Assembly: GCF_050436995.1 (NCBI RefSeq)
Contig: NC_134767.1
Location: 1,550,001 to 1,614,000 of the forward strand
DNA: 64,000 nucleotides
From: Anticarsia gemmatalis
Lineage: Eukaryota > Arthropoda > Insecta > Lepidoptera > Erebidae
Direction of reading: 5' to 3'
Each line of letters opens with the position of its first letter. The stretch's first letter is position 1. Made by a program: the position numbers and the translations under genes. Positions 10,944 to 22,590 of this stretch are shown piece after piece. Under the pieces are notes generated by a model. It saw only the letters and a program-made list of their open reading frames with translations, had not been told where the DNA came from and made no database searches.

Positions 10944-11103
10944 ATATCGCACTCCCGGTGCAACACTGTCACTTTTGTAAAAAAAAACAAATCTATAGAT
11001 ATCTTACAAAGTCATTGTTGTGTGAGGTGTCAACGTTTTAAATGCTTCTCCTGAAAAACTAAATTTTTGCATAAGTGACAGTATTGCACCGGGGATGCGA
11101 TAT
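10944..11103. mobile_element. 160-bp MITE with 40-bp inverted repeats
   Basis: The left arm atatcgcactcccggtgcaa (10944 on) and the right arm ending ggggatgcgatat at 11103 are inverted copies over about 40 bp with about five mismatches, meeting in a gtgacagt/actgtcac block. The loop is only about 80 bp. There is no coding capacity and no clear target duplication. It is the size and form of a miniature inverted-repeat element. Confidence 0.65.
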
Positions 11104-11342
11104 GTGAAATATGTACTTTAGCCACGGTATGAGTGTATGATAAACTGCCTTTATGCTCAGCGGTATCGACAATATTGAGTCAAAAATCAAATTCGATTCG
11201 TTCGAACAAATTATGTCAAATCGTATTTTTTAATTTGAAACTAGCGCATAAACTAGCACTATTAGGAAGAGTGTATGATGCAGATACTGCAAATATTTTA
11301 ATTTTAAAGCAGTGTACTATCGAGTAAAAATGTTGTGGAAAA
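11104..11342. other. No gene seen
   Basis: A 64-codon plus frame (11133-11327) lacks recognisable features. Confidence 0.3.
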
Positions 11343-11445
11343 TCTGATCAGCGCCTCTAGCGGACGTCGTAGAAACTAATTTGGAAGTCCATTTTAAATG
11401 TCAAACTCTCGATACTCGATGGTTCCAATTGTAGAGAATCGCGCT
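11343..11445 (-). repeat. Dispersed repeat R5, inverted copy
   Basis: Contains gatcagcgcctctagcg, then ccattttaaatgtcaaactc and agagaatcgcgct, the reverse complement of 8955-9070. Confidence 0.5.
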
Positions 11446-11758
11446 ACTGACCGTGTACCCAACGGCGAGTGCAAAAATTTTGCCTTTTAATGATTCAAGT
11501 AAACCTTAGAAACTAACCCTAAGGATGTTTCCAAACAAATTTCAAAGAGAATTGAATAAACGTCTAACAAACTGATGACATTTAAAGATAACAATACCTA
11601 TACTTATTATCAGTTTGTTTCGCATCTATTGTATCATAAATCTTGCAGACCTTTCACTCTGATTATGCTGTTATGAAGAGGAGGGGTAGTGTAGTAGTTC
11701 GAAGGTATTATGTAGTAGTAAGTTCGGTGCTCATTTACTTATTTATTTATTTATTTAT

Positions 11759-11934
11759 CGTATAGTTAGTGGTCAACCTAGTGTCAAAGTTGGTCAAGCC
11801 GCCCGAAGGCCTTAGACGTGGCTTAACGACTGTTATCTTAATTGACAACAACCGAGACCGACTCTTTACGTGCCCTCCAAAGCACGGAGACGCCCAGCTC
11901 AAATACCACTATACGATCACCCATCTATGGAATG
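11759..11934 (-). mobile_element. 5S-like SINE, tail half (split copy)
   Basis: Minus-strand copy of the family described at 34210-34466. Its 3' tail is an (AAAT)n run (11714-11758 on the plus strand as attt repeats). Homology stops at catctatggaatg (11934) and resumes at 12303 with aatgaccgcgcc, so one SINE appears to be split by about 370 bp, with a possible aatg repeat at both junctions. Confidence 0.7.
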
Positions 11935-12302
11935 CTGCCGTTCTAGTGAAAAACAACGTACTTGCGTAAAAGTAACTTTCGAGAAAAACGCGCTTAAAGT
12001 TTTTTTTTCTATTTTTATTACCTCAACGTAACTAACAGGAATATTTCCAATATTTTTGTTTTATCTGGTAGCTCTGAATGTGAACTTGTGAATGTGCTGT
12101 GTTATGTCTATATATTTTAATATTTATATATTTAAATAATCAAAAAAATTCTTAAGACTAGTAAACCTGGATTGGATTTATATTAAGTTACCAAGCATAA
12201 ACAACGTATGTGTAGCATTTGCGAGGTTTATGTCTAGGAAATGCACTTGTGATGTTTATGGCTAGTAAAGATATGCGAAAACGTAGATGTTATTTCAAAT
12301 AA
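11935..12302. other. Sequence inserted in a 5S-like SINE
   Basis: AT-rich segment separating the two halves of a SINE copy. No TIR or tail was found at its borders. The origin is unknown. Confidence 0.4.
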
Positions 12303-12379
12303 AATGACCGCGCCAAGGTTTGCTTAACCCACAGATCGTTTACCGACCGGTAAGCGCAACTGGCTATGGGCGCCATTTA
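12303..12379 (-). mobile_element. 5S-like SINE, head half (split copy)
   Basis: Continues the copy at 11759-11934. It holds the reverse complement of the 5S-like box region (gaccgcgcc, ttgcttaacccacagatcg) and the SINE 5' end (gcgcaactggctatgggcgcc). Confidence 0.7.
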
Positions 12380-12420
12380 CTGAATTGAGTATGTTTTTTA
12401 TATAACTTGAATAATTATGT

Positions 12421-12545
12421 TACCAACTTTATACGTGCGCTGCAAAGCACCGAGACTTTCAGCTCAAACAACACAATACGGTCACCAATGTAATCAATGA
12501 CCAAGAGTGTCTTAACCCACATACCGATTTCCGAAAGGTGAGCAA
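12421..12545 (-). mobile_element. 5S-like SINE, diverged fragment
   Basis: Has tgcaaagcaccgagac, cagctcaaa and ttaacccacataccgat. It is older than its neighbours judging from many substitutions. Confidence 0.5.
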
Positions 12546-14240
12546 TTTTTACACTTTTTTACAGGGAATCAAACCTTAACCCTAGTTATTGCATTATGTA
12601 TGTTTCAGTTCAATTTAAAATACAACATTCCATACAATATGCGGATTATTTATTGCCTGCCTGCTAACCTAATTCAAAAACACTAAAAAACCTAATCCAA
12701 AAAAATTATGACGGAATTCGAATAATCTAACACAGCAATCAAACCCGAGACCTCCACAAACTAAAAACTAAGAACATATTTAATAACAAAACTAAACTTT
12801 GAACAGTGGGCGTAATTTCTCATTGACTGATTGATGTATCGAAATGTTTGATGATTGATTACCACACCAGTGATCTCATACGGCCTTAACCATTGTCTAA
12901 TAATGATAAATATTATTGAAAATCAATTGATAAAAAATATTCGGGTATATTCATATTGGTGACTTAGGTTAGGCTGAGTTTACATTCATAGATTAATTGG
13001 TAAAATAATATTCAAAATATTAAGTAAGGATAAAACAAGAATGAGTCAGAATGAGACAAGAAAGAGGCAAGATTTAGATAGAATGAGCAACCATTGCATA
13101 GCAAAACATAGGTCTCTTTCGAAATTGAAGCAGGTCTTGAGCTTAAAAAACTCAGGCAGATAAGGCTTGTATCACGTTGAAGCCACTGTCTAAAAATCAG
13201 GTAGCTAAAAATTTAGTTCATTTCTCATATTATATACGATTAACCGCATTTATTAATTCACAACAAAACTTCGTATTGTTTTAAAATATGTAAGTAATGA
13301 TTATATTGAAAATTTTGGAGACTGATCTTTGCCAGTTCAGCAGTGGGGTGGAATCTAAGCTAAATAAAGACTTATCAAAATTTAAAAAAATATTTTAGTT
13401 GTAATTATTCACATTCGTTCATTAAAGTCTTAGCAGCACATGAAGCCAGGCGCTAGCCTTTTAAAATTTTACGACCAATCAAATAACTGGTGTCAGGGGT
13501 CGTCAATTTACCTACTGCACACAAGAATATTAAATTGCATAGAGACGACAAAATTCCAAACTTCAATGCATTTTAGAAAAGGTCAGCATTCCGTGTTCAT
13601 ACGAGTATATAAAATATCGTTATAGTGTGTTTGAAACTAAACGTAAATTTATAGGGTACTAAACTACTGTATTCGTTTTGTCAATTTGTTTATATACAGA
13701 ATTAATGCAAGTGATTAATGGAACCATTGAACTAATCTGAATAATCTTACATCAAATGAAATATACTATTTCAGGTGGACTCTTATGTTATATTGTACAT
13801 ATCTAAATATATATTTTTGCACATAAGATAGTCAGGTAATTTACTAGGCAACACCTGCATCCTAGTTTTTACTGAAAATATAGCGAAATTATAACACTCA
13901 AAAATAACTTAAGAAAATTAGTTCTTTCATAATATATTTAACTAGTTGTTTAAATCAATAGCATTAACTTCCTGAAAGAGATTAAAAAATGCTCTTTACC
14001 TAAAAAAATTATTAACCTTTAAAGTGTAAAACTACATTTACAGTATTAAAGTCAGTAAGAGAGCTTAGTAGTAAAACAAAATAAAAATTAACACATAATG
14101 TATTAAATGTAATTTCAATACAAACGCAGTCGCAGTCTGTAACTAGTATATAATATAAACGATCAGCACAAAAAGATGTAACCGTATCTGTTATTGGTAT
14201 CTAGCGTGAGCCACGACTCATGTCATGTTAAATGTTACAC
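12546..14240. other. No gene; G-poor tract near the start
   Basis: 12640-12790 is C/A-rich and G-poor on the plus strand and contains a B-box-like remnant (gcaatcaaacccgagacc, minus strand). The 61-codon frame at 13440-13625 has no recognisable features. Confidence 0.4.
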
Positions 14241-14343
14241 CATGTATGTATGTATGTATGCATGTGTGTATGTATGTATGTATGTATGTATGTATGTATG
14301 TATGTGTGTGTGTGTGTGTGTGTGTGTATGTATGAATGTATGG
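14241..14343 (+). repeat. GTAT/GT microsatellite
   Basis: About 100 bp of (GTAT)n interrupted by (GT)n, imperfect at both ends. Confidence 0.9.
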
Positions 14344-14794
14344 TTTTTGTAGGTCTATCGTGTTCGGCTTAGTATCAAATGTTGCAATGAATTAGATATT
14401 TAACAAAAGAAATAACAATTTAAAAAAATACTACTACAATTTAAAAAGCGTTTTTAAATGGGACTAACATTGTCTACACTTTCGTTTATAAACGTCGTGA
14501 TATTATGTATGAATAAATATTTTTCTAAAAAAATATCAAAATGATTAAATCTACTCGAAATTGTTGACATAATATACACAGTACGTATTCATCATATAAC
14601 ATTATTTCAATACAAACATTGACACAAATGTTTTCAATACAAAAACAATATTTATATTATAAATATTAAACAACAAACATCACATTAACGTTTCGGTTAT
14701 ATACCGTAGAGTTGTTAATTAATTTATAATCAATCAATTATGTAATAGGAATTGGCCACACATATTATTATTTAAATTGGATATTAATTTAATT

Positions 14795-15023
14795 GACTGC
14801 CTCCGTGGCGCAGTGGTTTAGGTCGCCACGCCGATACCGCTGCAACGGGAGGTCGTGGGTTCGATTCCCACACGGAGCAATTATTTGTGCGATTCACAAA
14901 TAATTGCTTCGGGTCTGGTTGTGCTTTGTGTCCGTTGATTGTATGTTTGTAAAAGTCCCCGCGACACAAGAGCAATTCTTAGTGCGGGAGTTGTCTTTTA
15001 AAAGAAAAAAAAAAAAAAAAAAA
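14795..15023 (+). mobile_element. tRNA-derived SINE-1, full copy
   Basis: The head resembles a tRNA: A box tggcgcagtgg at 14806-14816 and B box ggttcgattcc at 14858-14868, the pair bound by TFIIIC for RNA polymerase III transcription. A body common to all copies follows (caaataattgcttcgggtct, tgtttgtaaaagtccc, cgcgacacaag, tagtgcgggagttgtc). It ends in a 20-odd A tail at 15004-15023. There is no protein coding; such SINEs use a partner LINE's reverse transcriptase. Other copies are at 32083-32300, 37857-37972, 60510-60712 and 61480-61680. A functional tRNA gene is excluded by the non-pairing anticodon arm region and the long body. Confidence 0.85.
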
Positions 15024-15355
15024 TTTAGGAAAATAACTTCATGTTAAAATATTATAAATAAGCAAATGAACTCATTAGACTGCTTTGTTCCGCGGAGTTG
15101 GGTAAACATAAATGTGTCAATTTTGAAAATTATATGTTTTATATCTCACTACGATTATTCTAAATGAAAGTCTAATGATACAGGAGTAATTAATTTTGGT
15201 AATCATTAAAAATTAACGAATCTTTTAAAATAGACCTGGATCAATATGTACTGTCTTAAACTAATCAAAGACGTCTATTAAAGATTTAAACGAATTCCTG
15301 AAAATTTGCATCAAATGGTAACCGATGTCATTCATCTTGCAATAGTTACATTTAC
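15024..15355. other. No gene seen
   Basis: AT-rich spacer with nothing recognised. Confidence 0.4.
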
Positions 15356-15429
15356 CACTGATCCAATCCAAAACTCAAAAACCTAAGATGACTTCATCCA
15401 TTTTTCAAAAACTAAAACGAAAAGCTATT

Positions 15430-15615
15430 AACCAATCAGACTAATAAATAACTCAATTCTTCGAAGGCACGCCCATCCAATTCTATGCCTCGAGAAAAAC
15501 CTCAACCCTATTATGATAAACGCTTCCGTATAATTGTGTTGATGACGTCACGGATGTTCGGTGTTACCATCACACGCTTCGTAAAGGCGTGTATACATTG
15601 GTATAAATTATTGTA
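15430..15615 (+). promoter_or_regulatory. Possible promoter block (CCAAT, GC box, CRE, TATA)
   Basis: On the plus strand, in order: accaatcag (CCAAT-type) near 15438, cacgcccatcc near 15469, a perfect CRE octamer tgacgtca at 15543-15550 and ggtataaatt near 15600. The block is CpG-richer than its flanks and is preceded by a G-poor tract (15356-15500). No coding frame follows within view, so a distant first exon, an enhancer or coincidence are all possible. Confidence 0.25.
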
Positions 15616-16327
15616 GCAGAAATTCTAGAAAATTCGGGTACCATTATTTAATCATATAATATGGCAATATGTATTGAATTTTGGGAAAAGAAATTCAAAC
15701 TGACTTAATAACTTAAAAACTTGAGGATGAGTGTCAGATAACCTATCTGTTCGATAAAGAGAAAACAATATAATATAAAACATCCACCTAATAAGACATT
15801 TGCTATTTATCCAGAAGTGGTAATACAGGGCCTATATAAGTAAAAGAGACAATCGGAATTAAGCAAATAAGTGTTTGAGTTTATTTACCATCAGCATTAT
15901 AGAAAAACTATTGTTGAATTAAACAATAGTTTTACAAAATCCGTCCAAAAATGACTAAAGACCAAATTAAACTAAATCATACAAAGCGATTAAATGCGAA
16001 ACTGCAACTAGTGTTAAATAAAACATGCAACCGTATACTACGTATGGCGATGTATAATTACTAGCTCTTATGTATATTCCTCTCAAATTGCCAGTTAAAA
16101 TTATTCATGCGTTGATTTTTTAATCGATTAAGGTTTTAGTCGTCACGTTATAACGCGGAAGTTAGTAGTTTCGTAAAAAAAATATTACTTAATAATCATT
16201 ATTGGTGTGTAAAAAATGCACGGATGATTTCGTGGTTCCGTGCAGCCGTTACCTACCTTTAGTATGTTATGGGTAAAAAAAGTAGTCAGTTTCTAGGTTA
16301 TAAAAATTTACTAACTGTATACATTTT
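15616..16327. other. No gene seen
   Basis: AT-rich. The inverted pair aaaactattgtttgaatt-like at 15904-15934 forms a modest hairpin (aaaactattg / caatagtttt). Confidence 0.35.
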
Positions 16328-16425
16328 TGTTATGGCTGTCCCACAGCTGGGCAAGGTTTTTCTCCTGGACAAGAGACTGGATAGGCCTTGAGTCCACAAC
16401 GCTGACCAGGTGCAGGTTTGGAACT
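16328..16425 (-). repeat. SINE-2 3' tail fragment
   Basis: Contains tgtcccacagctgggcaagg and ggccttgagtccac in the reverse orientation of 48321-48620. Moderately diverged. Confidence 0.55.
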
Positions 16426-16869
16426 TATAATTTAGATAAAATATAATTGGGAAGACTCCCAAAATTATAACTACATCAATAATTATTTCAGAATCTGCCA
16501 ATAAAACCTGGTATTAAACTTCCATTATTCTATTATTTAGTATTCCACGAACATGCATTTCACTTATTTTTAATAGTTTCATGACATTTCGGCCTATTTT
16601 ACTAATTCTACGTTAATTGGCTCATTTACTCTTTCATTCTTCTCACTGTTGACAAAACCTACTGTCCTAAAGAACAGACATAAAACAAAATAATTGTACA
16701 TAATGTATTTTTTACAAACATTAACGCATTCCTATACAGTGTGAAGGACGATACATCTCACGAAATCACTATTAAGTAAGTAGGAAATATATTATAATAA
16801 TTATCGTTTGTGTGGTTAGAAAAAGATGGGTTTTAGGGTACCGTAACAAATTAAAAAGTCTTTTTTCTA
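16426..16869. other. No gene seen
   Basis: AT-rich spacer; nothing recognised. Confidence 0.35.
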
Positions 16870-17100
16870 ACCCGAGACAACACACCAGTGAATTTTCGAA
16901 ATTATGGGTGTAATATAAATATTACCACTTGTTCCAACGGTGAAGGAAAACATCGTGATGCAACCTCTCATGCCTGAGAGTTCTTTAAGATAGTTCTGGA
17001 AAGTATGCAAACAAAGTCCCCTATCCGCAATTGGCCAGCGTGGTGAGCTCAAGGGAGAAGTAGGAGACTCTTGCCCAGCAGTGGGACATTGATGCGTTTT
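16870..17100 (+). mobile_element. SINE-2 copy lacking its tRNA head
   Basis: Starts inside the unit at cccgagacaacacacc and runs to tgcccagcagtgggacatt. The A and B boxes are missing, so it is 5'-truncated. Ends with a short T run then AT-rich DNA. Confidence 0.65.
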
Positions 17101-17403
17101 TTTTTTCCACAAAATAATTTTCATATTCGTAATGTCTTAATAAGATTTTTTAACTTTATCGTTTTACGGTAACGGTACGACAAAATAGAAATTTATAAAA
17201 AAAATATATATATAAAAATCTTTTTACGCTGTATTTTGTATTAAAGCTACGGAACCTTCCGCATGCTAACACTACTCACGCTTCAACCATTTTTTTGTTT
17301 ACCACACGGTAGTGTAGTCAAATTAGTTTCTATTATTCTCTACAATGCGTGATGGCTTCAATGTTTCGCTTCATTTCATACAACCATTTAGTTTTGACTA
17401 AAT

Positions 17404-17746
17404 AAAAAATATTATTAATGCAAAAGTTTGTGAGTATGTATGGATGTTTGTTCCTCTTTCACGCAAATACTACTCATAATCAAAATCAAATAATTTATTC
17501 ATTTAGGTCAAATATTGACAATGATAGTCGTTACAATTACTGAATCTACCACTAGCTCGGAAAGGGGGTAGAGCCTTATGAGAAGAGCCAGCAAGAAACA
17601 CTAATGAACAGATTACGATGAAATTTGGTATGTAAATAGCTGAAGATTCAAAATAACATGGGCTACTTTTTATCCCGGAGTTTCCGAGGGATTGGGATTT
17701 ACACGGGAAGGGTTTCCACACGGCCGAAGTCGCGGGCGGCTTCTAG
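17404..17746 (+). mobile_element. Helitron C remnant with nested LINE tail
   Basis: The left part (aatgcaaaagtttgtgag, tttcacgcaaatactact) and right part (gaacagattacgatgaaatt, ggctactttttatcccgg, acacggccgaagtcgcggg, cttctagta) join into one Helitron-like unit when 17474-17608 is removed. The terminal gccgaagtcgc can form the short hairpin typical of Helitron 3' ends, followed by CTAG. Confidence 0.6.
17477..17607 (-). mobile_element. LINE 3' terminal fragment (copy 2)
   Basis: Near-identical to 2256-2405, including the AATAAAT and GATTTT tail at its minus-strand 3' end. It interrupts the Helitron at aaatactact/acactaat, an imperfect candidate duplication. Confidence 0.65.
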
Positions 17747-17832
17747 TAATGAATATTTCAGATGATTTTCTTCCTTATAGTAATTGTTTACGTTTTTGTG
17801 AATGAATTTAGTAATTGTAGTTTTTTATTGTT

Positions 17833-17930
17833 TTCCTATTACTGTGTTGGTAGCTATTGATGATATGAAACTACTGATTGTGATGTTCCGGGTTCAATTC
17901 TCAGGTCAGGTATAGTGTTTTTGTAAAAAA
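17833..17930 (+). repeat. tRNA-like SINE head
   Basis: A-box-like gttggtagctattga and B-box-like gggttcaattctc about 45 bp apart. No body recognised. Confidence 0.4.
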
Positions 17931-19297
17931 TATTGAGTTGTTTTCCACAATTACCTTGAAATAGTATTTTTGCATGTATTTTAAACTATAATTGAAATTC
18001 TTGTACCTTATAATATTGAAAAGCTTTGGGGGTGTCGTGTGTGCAACAAATTTTATCCGAATCGATTCAGTGGTTTAATTGTTAAAGCGTGTTCTTACAA
18101 TGTTGTTAACTAACATATATAATGGAATCGATATTGTGCTACTCTTGGTATTCTACTATCCACACGATTTTCATCTAAATTATTTCAATGTTTTAGCCAA
18201 GAAAACATAGAAAACAATCAGATTTTTTCAATTATATAATTGTAGAGAAGTATTTCAGCCCGCGACTGTACTTCAATCGTACTAAAGCAACCGAAACCAC
18301 AAAGCTTAACTAGTCACAACAAACAATGGTCACTTTCCACAGTATTTTCCGTCCCACTTTCCAACAAAAATGTGCACGAAATAGAAAATTTATTAGAACG
18401 GATAGAAAGTGATAATGGTTTCCTTTTCTATAGATTTACGTTTTGATATTTAAAGTATTTGAGTTTCAAATGGTGGTTGTGAGTCAGATTAAAAAGTTTT
18501 TATACTTAGAGGCCATCAGTGTGGAAGAAAAGAATACAATTTTACTGTAATTGATTGTTTTTTTTTTAATTTTTTTGGAAATTAAACGCATGGTAAAAAC
18601 AAACTCGGGTCATGAAAGCATTTCTCAAAAAATATTAAACAATTTTCGCCTAATATAAGATTAGAAAATCAATATTTTATGAAGAGTTAATTATTATCAA
18701 AAATTACGTTATTATTAAATCAGCTTAAAAATACCGCAACAAACACAATAAATAATATCTTAACCTTCCCCTTTTTCAATCTATTTACCAAATTTGGTAG
18801 ATAACAGCTCAGCCATTTTCGCATTAAAAGTCCAATGAACACACTTTCACATTTATTATATTAAAGCCCGGTTGTACCACCTCTGGGTAATTATCAGATA
18901 GCTTAGTAGCTGAAATTTAAACACATTTTTCATACATTAACTGTCACTTTATCCAGCAGATAGATTATCTTATTCATAACCTGTGAAACTGGCCCTAAGT
19001 CTAACCATTAATATTAAGTGTGGGTTACACAAATTAACCAGTGAATGCATTTCAAAGACAACTCTTCAATCGTTCAAGGTCTCTATCATCACGCTTAACC
19101 AATAGGTGACCGGTACTGGATTAAAACAATAGCTAACAAGACAATTGGTGACACACATTGAGAAATCAGATCATATCTTGATTGTGAAATAACTGGTTGT
19201 TTTAAACGAAGATTAAAGTTATGGTGTCATCGGATTCTGTGTCTATGAAATTTAATTTGGTTTTGACACACATAAAGCAATCGTTCGTTCGTTCGTC
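17931..19297. other. No gene seen
   Basis: AT-rich. 18280-18380 is G-poor on the plus strand. No repeat recognised. Confidence 0.35.
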
Positions 19298-19545
19298 GTA
19301 TGGTTAGTCGTCAACCTAGTGTCAAAGTTGTTCAAGCCGCCCGAGAGGCCTTTGACATGGCTTAACGACTGTTATCTTAGAAGACAACAGCCGGGACCGA
19401 CTTTTTACGTGCCCTCCGAAGCACGGAGACGCCCAGCTCAAATACCACTATGCGGTCACCCATCTATGGAATGACCGCGCTGAAGATTGCTTAACCCACA
19501 GATCGTTTACCAACCGGTGAGCGCAACTGGCTACGGGCGCCTCTT
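19298..19545 (-). mobile_element. 5S-like SINE, near-complete copy
   Basis: Full-length minus-strand copy from the accg/acga tail (an (ACGA)n tail lies at 19281-19297, seen as cgtt repeats on the plus strand) to the 5' end gcgcccgtagccagttgcgc. The 5S-like region reads gatgggtgaccgc, gcgcggtcatt and gggttaagcaatc on the minus strand. Confidence 0.75.
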
Positions 19546-20261
19546 AAAGCAATGATTAAAATGGTTATCACGTGAATACCATTTGAACTTATGTCGTGGG
19601 TTTTAGTGTTTTTGTACCTGTATCTATCCCTAAAGGAAATATGCGTGTTCACGAAAACTGATGGACTGACTGACTGACTCATAGATAAACTACCGCTACA
19701 TGTACCTCAGAAACCGGGGGTGGGTATCGTAAATTTTCAGTCACGCGAAATCTTTAACACGCCTAAACAATTTTAATTTTCGAGACGACTTCTTTTAACA
19801 ACTGATCATAAGCTTCCTGAAATGTATTTTTACTCCCAAATATATTTTATTTTTTACATTTTGTACGTGTTATAAGTAATCACATTTTGAGGTCATCAAT
19901 CTCAAACTTTAACTTGACCTCAAAACACCAAACACAAACATAATATCTAAAATATAAATTAAACGCATATAAAACTTGAAACTACAACTACCGGGTACTT
20001 TGTGCCGTAAACGGAGCCGCGTGGGCGAACTAGTATGTAATTATTCATGCTTATTGTACTTTATTGTGTTGTAGCTACTTATGTTTGTATGGCAATAGGT
20101 ATGAGTTTTATCATAAAGAGGTGCGCCTTGCCGTTCATTTAAAACTGACTTTAAAACTGTAGTGGTACTCACAGTGTCTGATTCTGGACGGTAGTATATT
20201 GTTATATGACTGCTAACCTCAAAGTCTTACCATTCCCGGGTCAGACAGAGTTTTCTCCGTA
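19546..20261. other. No gene; small repeat remnants
   Basis: 19683-19745 (gataaactaccg, tacctcagaaaccggggg) recurs at 48930-48975. 20005-20035 (ggagccgcgtgggcgaactag) looks like a Helitron 3' end. Confidence 0.35.
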
Positions 20262-20418
20262 TCGTTTGATAAGTGGTCAACCTAGTGTCAAAGTTATTCA
20301 AGCCGCCTGAAGGCCTTTGACATGACTTAAAGACTTTCATCTTAATTGACAACAACCGGGACCGACTTTTTACATGCCCCTCAAAGCACGGAGACGCCCA
20401 GTTCAAATACCACTATGC
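20262..20418 (-). mobile_element. 5S-like SINE, 5'-truncated
   Basis: Tail half only; it stops at ccactatgc before the 5S-like boxes. Flanked on the right by Helitron-like debris (20455-20615). Confidence 0.65.
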
Positions 20419-20892
20419 CTTAACGCTTTTTATAGTTAATGTTCGAGCAGTTTACGTAGTCAGCTTCATCCCCTAATTAAACCGCGAAGGGGCGGTTTTT
20501 GAAACAAAATGTTAGCCTATATTTACGCCCGTATCTTCAAGTATATCTATGCTAAAATTAATAAAGATCAGTCCAGTAGTTTACCCGTGAAAGCGTAGCA
20601 AACAAACATCGTATTTTAAACACAAAATATAGCTTTCAACGCAATATTTTACCACTATTTCTTTCCAACATATTACGCGGTGAGTTACCAAACATCGTGC
20701 ATAACCGTTACATCCGAATACTAAGTCCATATAAGACTGTTTCCTTATACGTGAACTATAAAACTATCCGTTAGAATATATGTAAAAGGTTCTGTTTGTG
20801 TACTCATCGAAGAAAATGCTTTTATATATGGCAATGTTTGTTTTTCGATGCATTCTTGAAGCAGTGTTGTGCTTTAAACATTATTTTTTTAT

Positions 20893-21100
20893 CGTATGGT
20901 TAGTGGTTGACCTAGTGTCAAAGTTGTTCAAGCTGTCCGAAAACCTTTTACATGTCTCAACGACTGTTATCTTAATTGACAATAACTACTAACCAGACTG
21001 ACTTTTTCAGTGCCCTCCGAAGCACGGAGACACTCAGCTAAAAATCTATTACGTGGTTTTCCATCTGTAGAATGTCAGAGCTACAGTTGCTTAACAAATT
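20893..21100 (-). mobile_element. 5S-like SINE, diverged
   Basis: Begins with cgtatggttagtggttgacc and retains cctccgaagcacggagac. The 5S-like part is poorly preserved (tgcttaacaaat). Confidence 0.6.
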
Positions 21101-21517
21101 TTACGTTTCACGTTTGCAGATCATAACCAAACTGTAACCAAGTCCAATTCTAGTAAAAGGAAGACCAACCCGATGCCAAATACGCTCGTCACATAGTACT
21201 TGAAACTGATATAAAAACATTTCAATATAAGTACATATTTAGTACGTAATACGTTGCTACACTCAGAATATAAATATAGAATGGAACACGTTTTCCAAAA
21301 AACATTTTTTTATTTATTCCATAATTTATTAAAAATAAAACACTATAATCCATAGTAATTTGAACTCTAAATTGATATAAATGCATCTATAGTTAGTCAT
21401 AAGTCTTATATCCCTACCATTTACAAGCCAACGTTATGGCTAATCACGATTTTCTCCGAAACGGACCCATAGAAAGGTGACCACTTAAAATATTTGACCT
21501 CTAAGACTATACACTAA

Positions 21518-22032
21518 TATACAGGGTGTAAACTTAACTGTGTTTTTATATTAATCAATATATAAAACTCTTCTGTTGCTGAGTGACTGACTGACTGATA
21601 GACAACGCACAGCCGAAACTACTGAGCGTAGAAAGTTGAAATTTTGTTATAAGATTACTTAGAGTGTGTAGAGAAGCACTAAAAAAGGATATTTGGAATA
21701 ATAATATAAACTAAAATGAATACACGATTTTTCAAAGTAATGGGTGTATCAGAAATCATTATCACTTAATCAATCAGTGAAGGAAAACGTCTTGATGAAA
21801 TTTTGCATGTCTAAAAGTTTTTTAACACATTTTAGGGTATATAAAGTCCCACTTGGCAAGCACAGTGAATTCAAAGCTTTATATATTTATGTACTTTTAA
21901 TTTTCTGATATTTATTTTCGTCTCAACATATTCTTTTTTAAACGTGATGATAGATTACTACTGATATACAGAATATCAAGACACGTTTAAACTCTTTATT
22001 TGACCAACAGCCACTATAAAACACCCTGTATA
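21518..22032. mobile_element. Candidate 515-bp element with short inverted ends
   Basis: tatacagggtgt at 21518-21529 and acaccctgtata at 22021-22032 are perfect 12-bp inverted ends. The interior holds a Helitron-like piece (21565-21660, gagtgactgactgactgata) and a SINE-2 remnant (21720-21860). The inverted ends may be a chance pairing. Confidence 0.35.
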
Positions 22033-22239
22033 GTAATAAGGCCAGTTCAGACTATTAAACCTTAAGGTCAATAAGGATTAACTTTGTTACGATGCTATTG
22101 ATACTAAACATCGTGCGCTTTGAAGGTAAAGAAATTATGTTTACAATTTATATTGTTTTATGACAGTTTCAGGTTTGATACCTTATTAAAGTATTACATC
22201 AAAATTTTAAAAAAATAGTCTTATTAATCTTTATTTAAC

Positions 22240-22590
22240 AAGGGTCTCCCAGAAAAAGGGAGAGAGGCTTTATATTGAGTCCATCACGCTTGTGAAGTCT
22301 CAGAATTATAATTGTTTTTTAAATATCTGTGTCCAAGTCGGTAGTGTATCCGACTACTGGTCATGAAGCCTCGGGTTCGATTCCTCGGTCGTGTAAATAT
22401 GCTTTTAGTCTTTTTAATTTATATAAGAATATTTTTTTAACAGTAGTCTCTAGATTCTAGACAAAGTCTACCTTGATAACGTTCTCGGTAAATCACAATA
22501 GGTGCACTCCCTTATACAATGGGACTAAAATTGTAAATAGCGACGCGCGGATGTATTAAATACGCCTCTGCCTGCATCTTCACGTAGAAC
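22240..22590 (+). mobile_element. SINE-3 copy, preceded by SINE-2 debris
   Basis: 22240-22300 is a minus-strand SINE-2 tail remnant. 22329-22590 is a plus-strand SINE-3 with a tRNA-like head (gtcggtagtgtatccg, B box gggttcgattcc) and the body ending in gggacta and cgcctctgcctgcatctt. Confidence 0.55.

Noticed and set aside
14806..14868. Possible tRNA gene
   Set aside because: A and B boxes are present, but the sequence does not close into a tRNA acceptor stem and continues into a SINE body with a poly(A) tail. The same applies to the tRNA-like heads at 48321, 61480 and 62103.
14784..14975. 63-codon minus frame ending in VWESNPRPPVAAV-type sequence
   Set aside because: It is the reverse of a SINE-1 B-box region; the same pseudo-peptide appears at other SINE copies.
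21518..22032. Confident DNA transposon call from tatacagggtgt ends
   Set aside because: Kept only as a low-confidence feature: 12-bp ends of this type can pair by chance, and the interior is a patchwork of other repeats.
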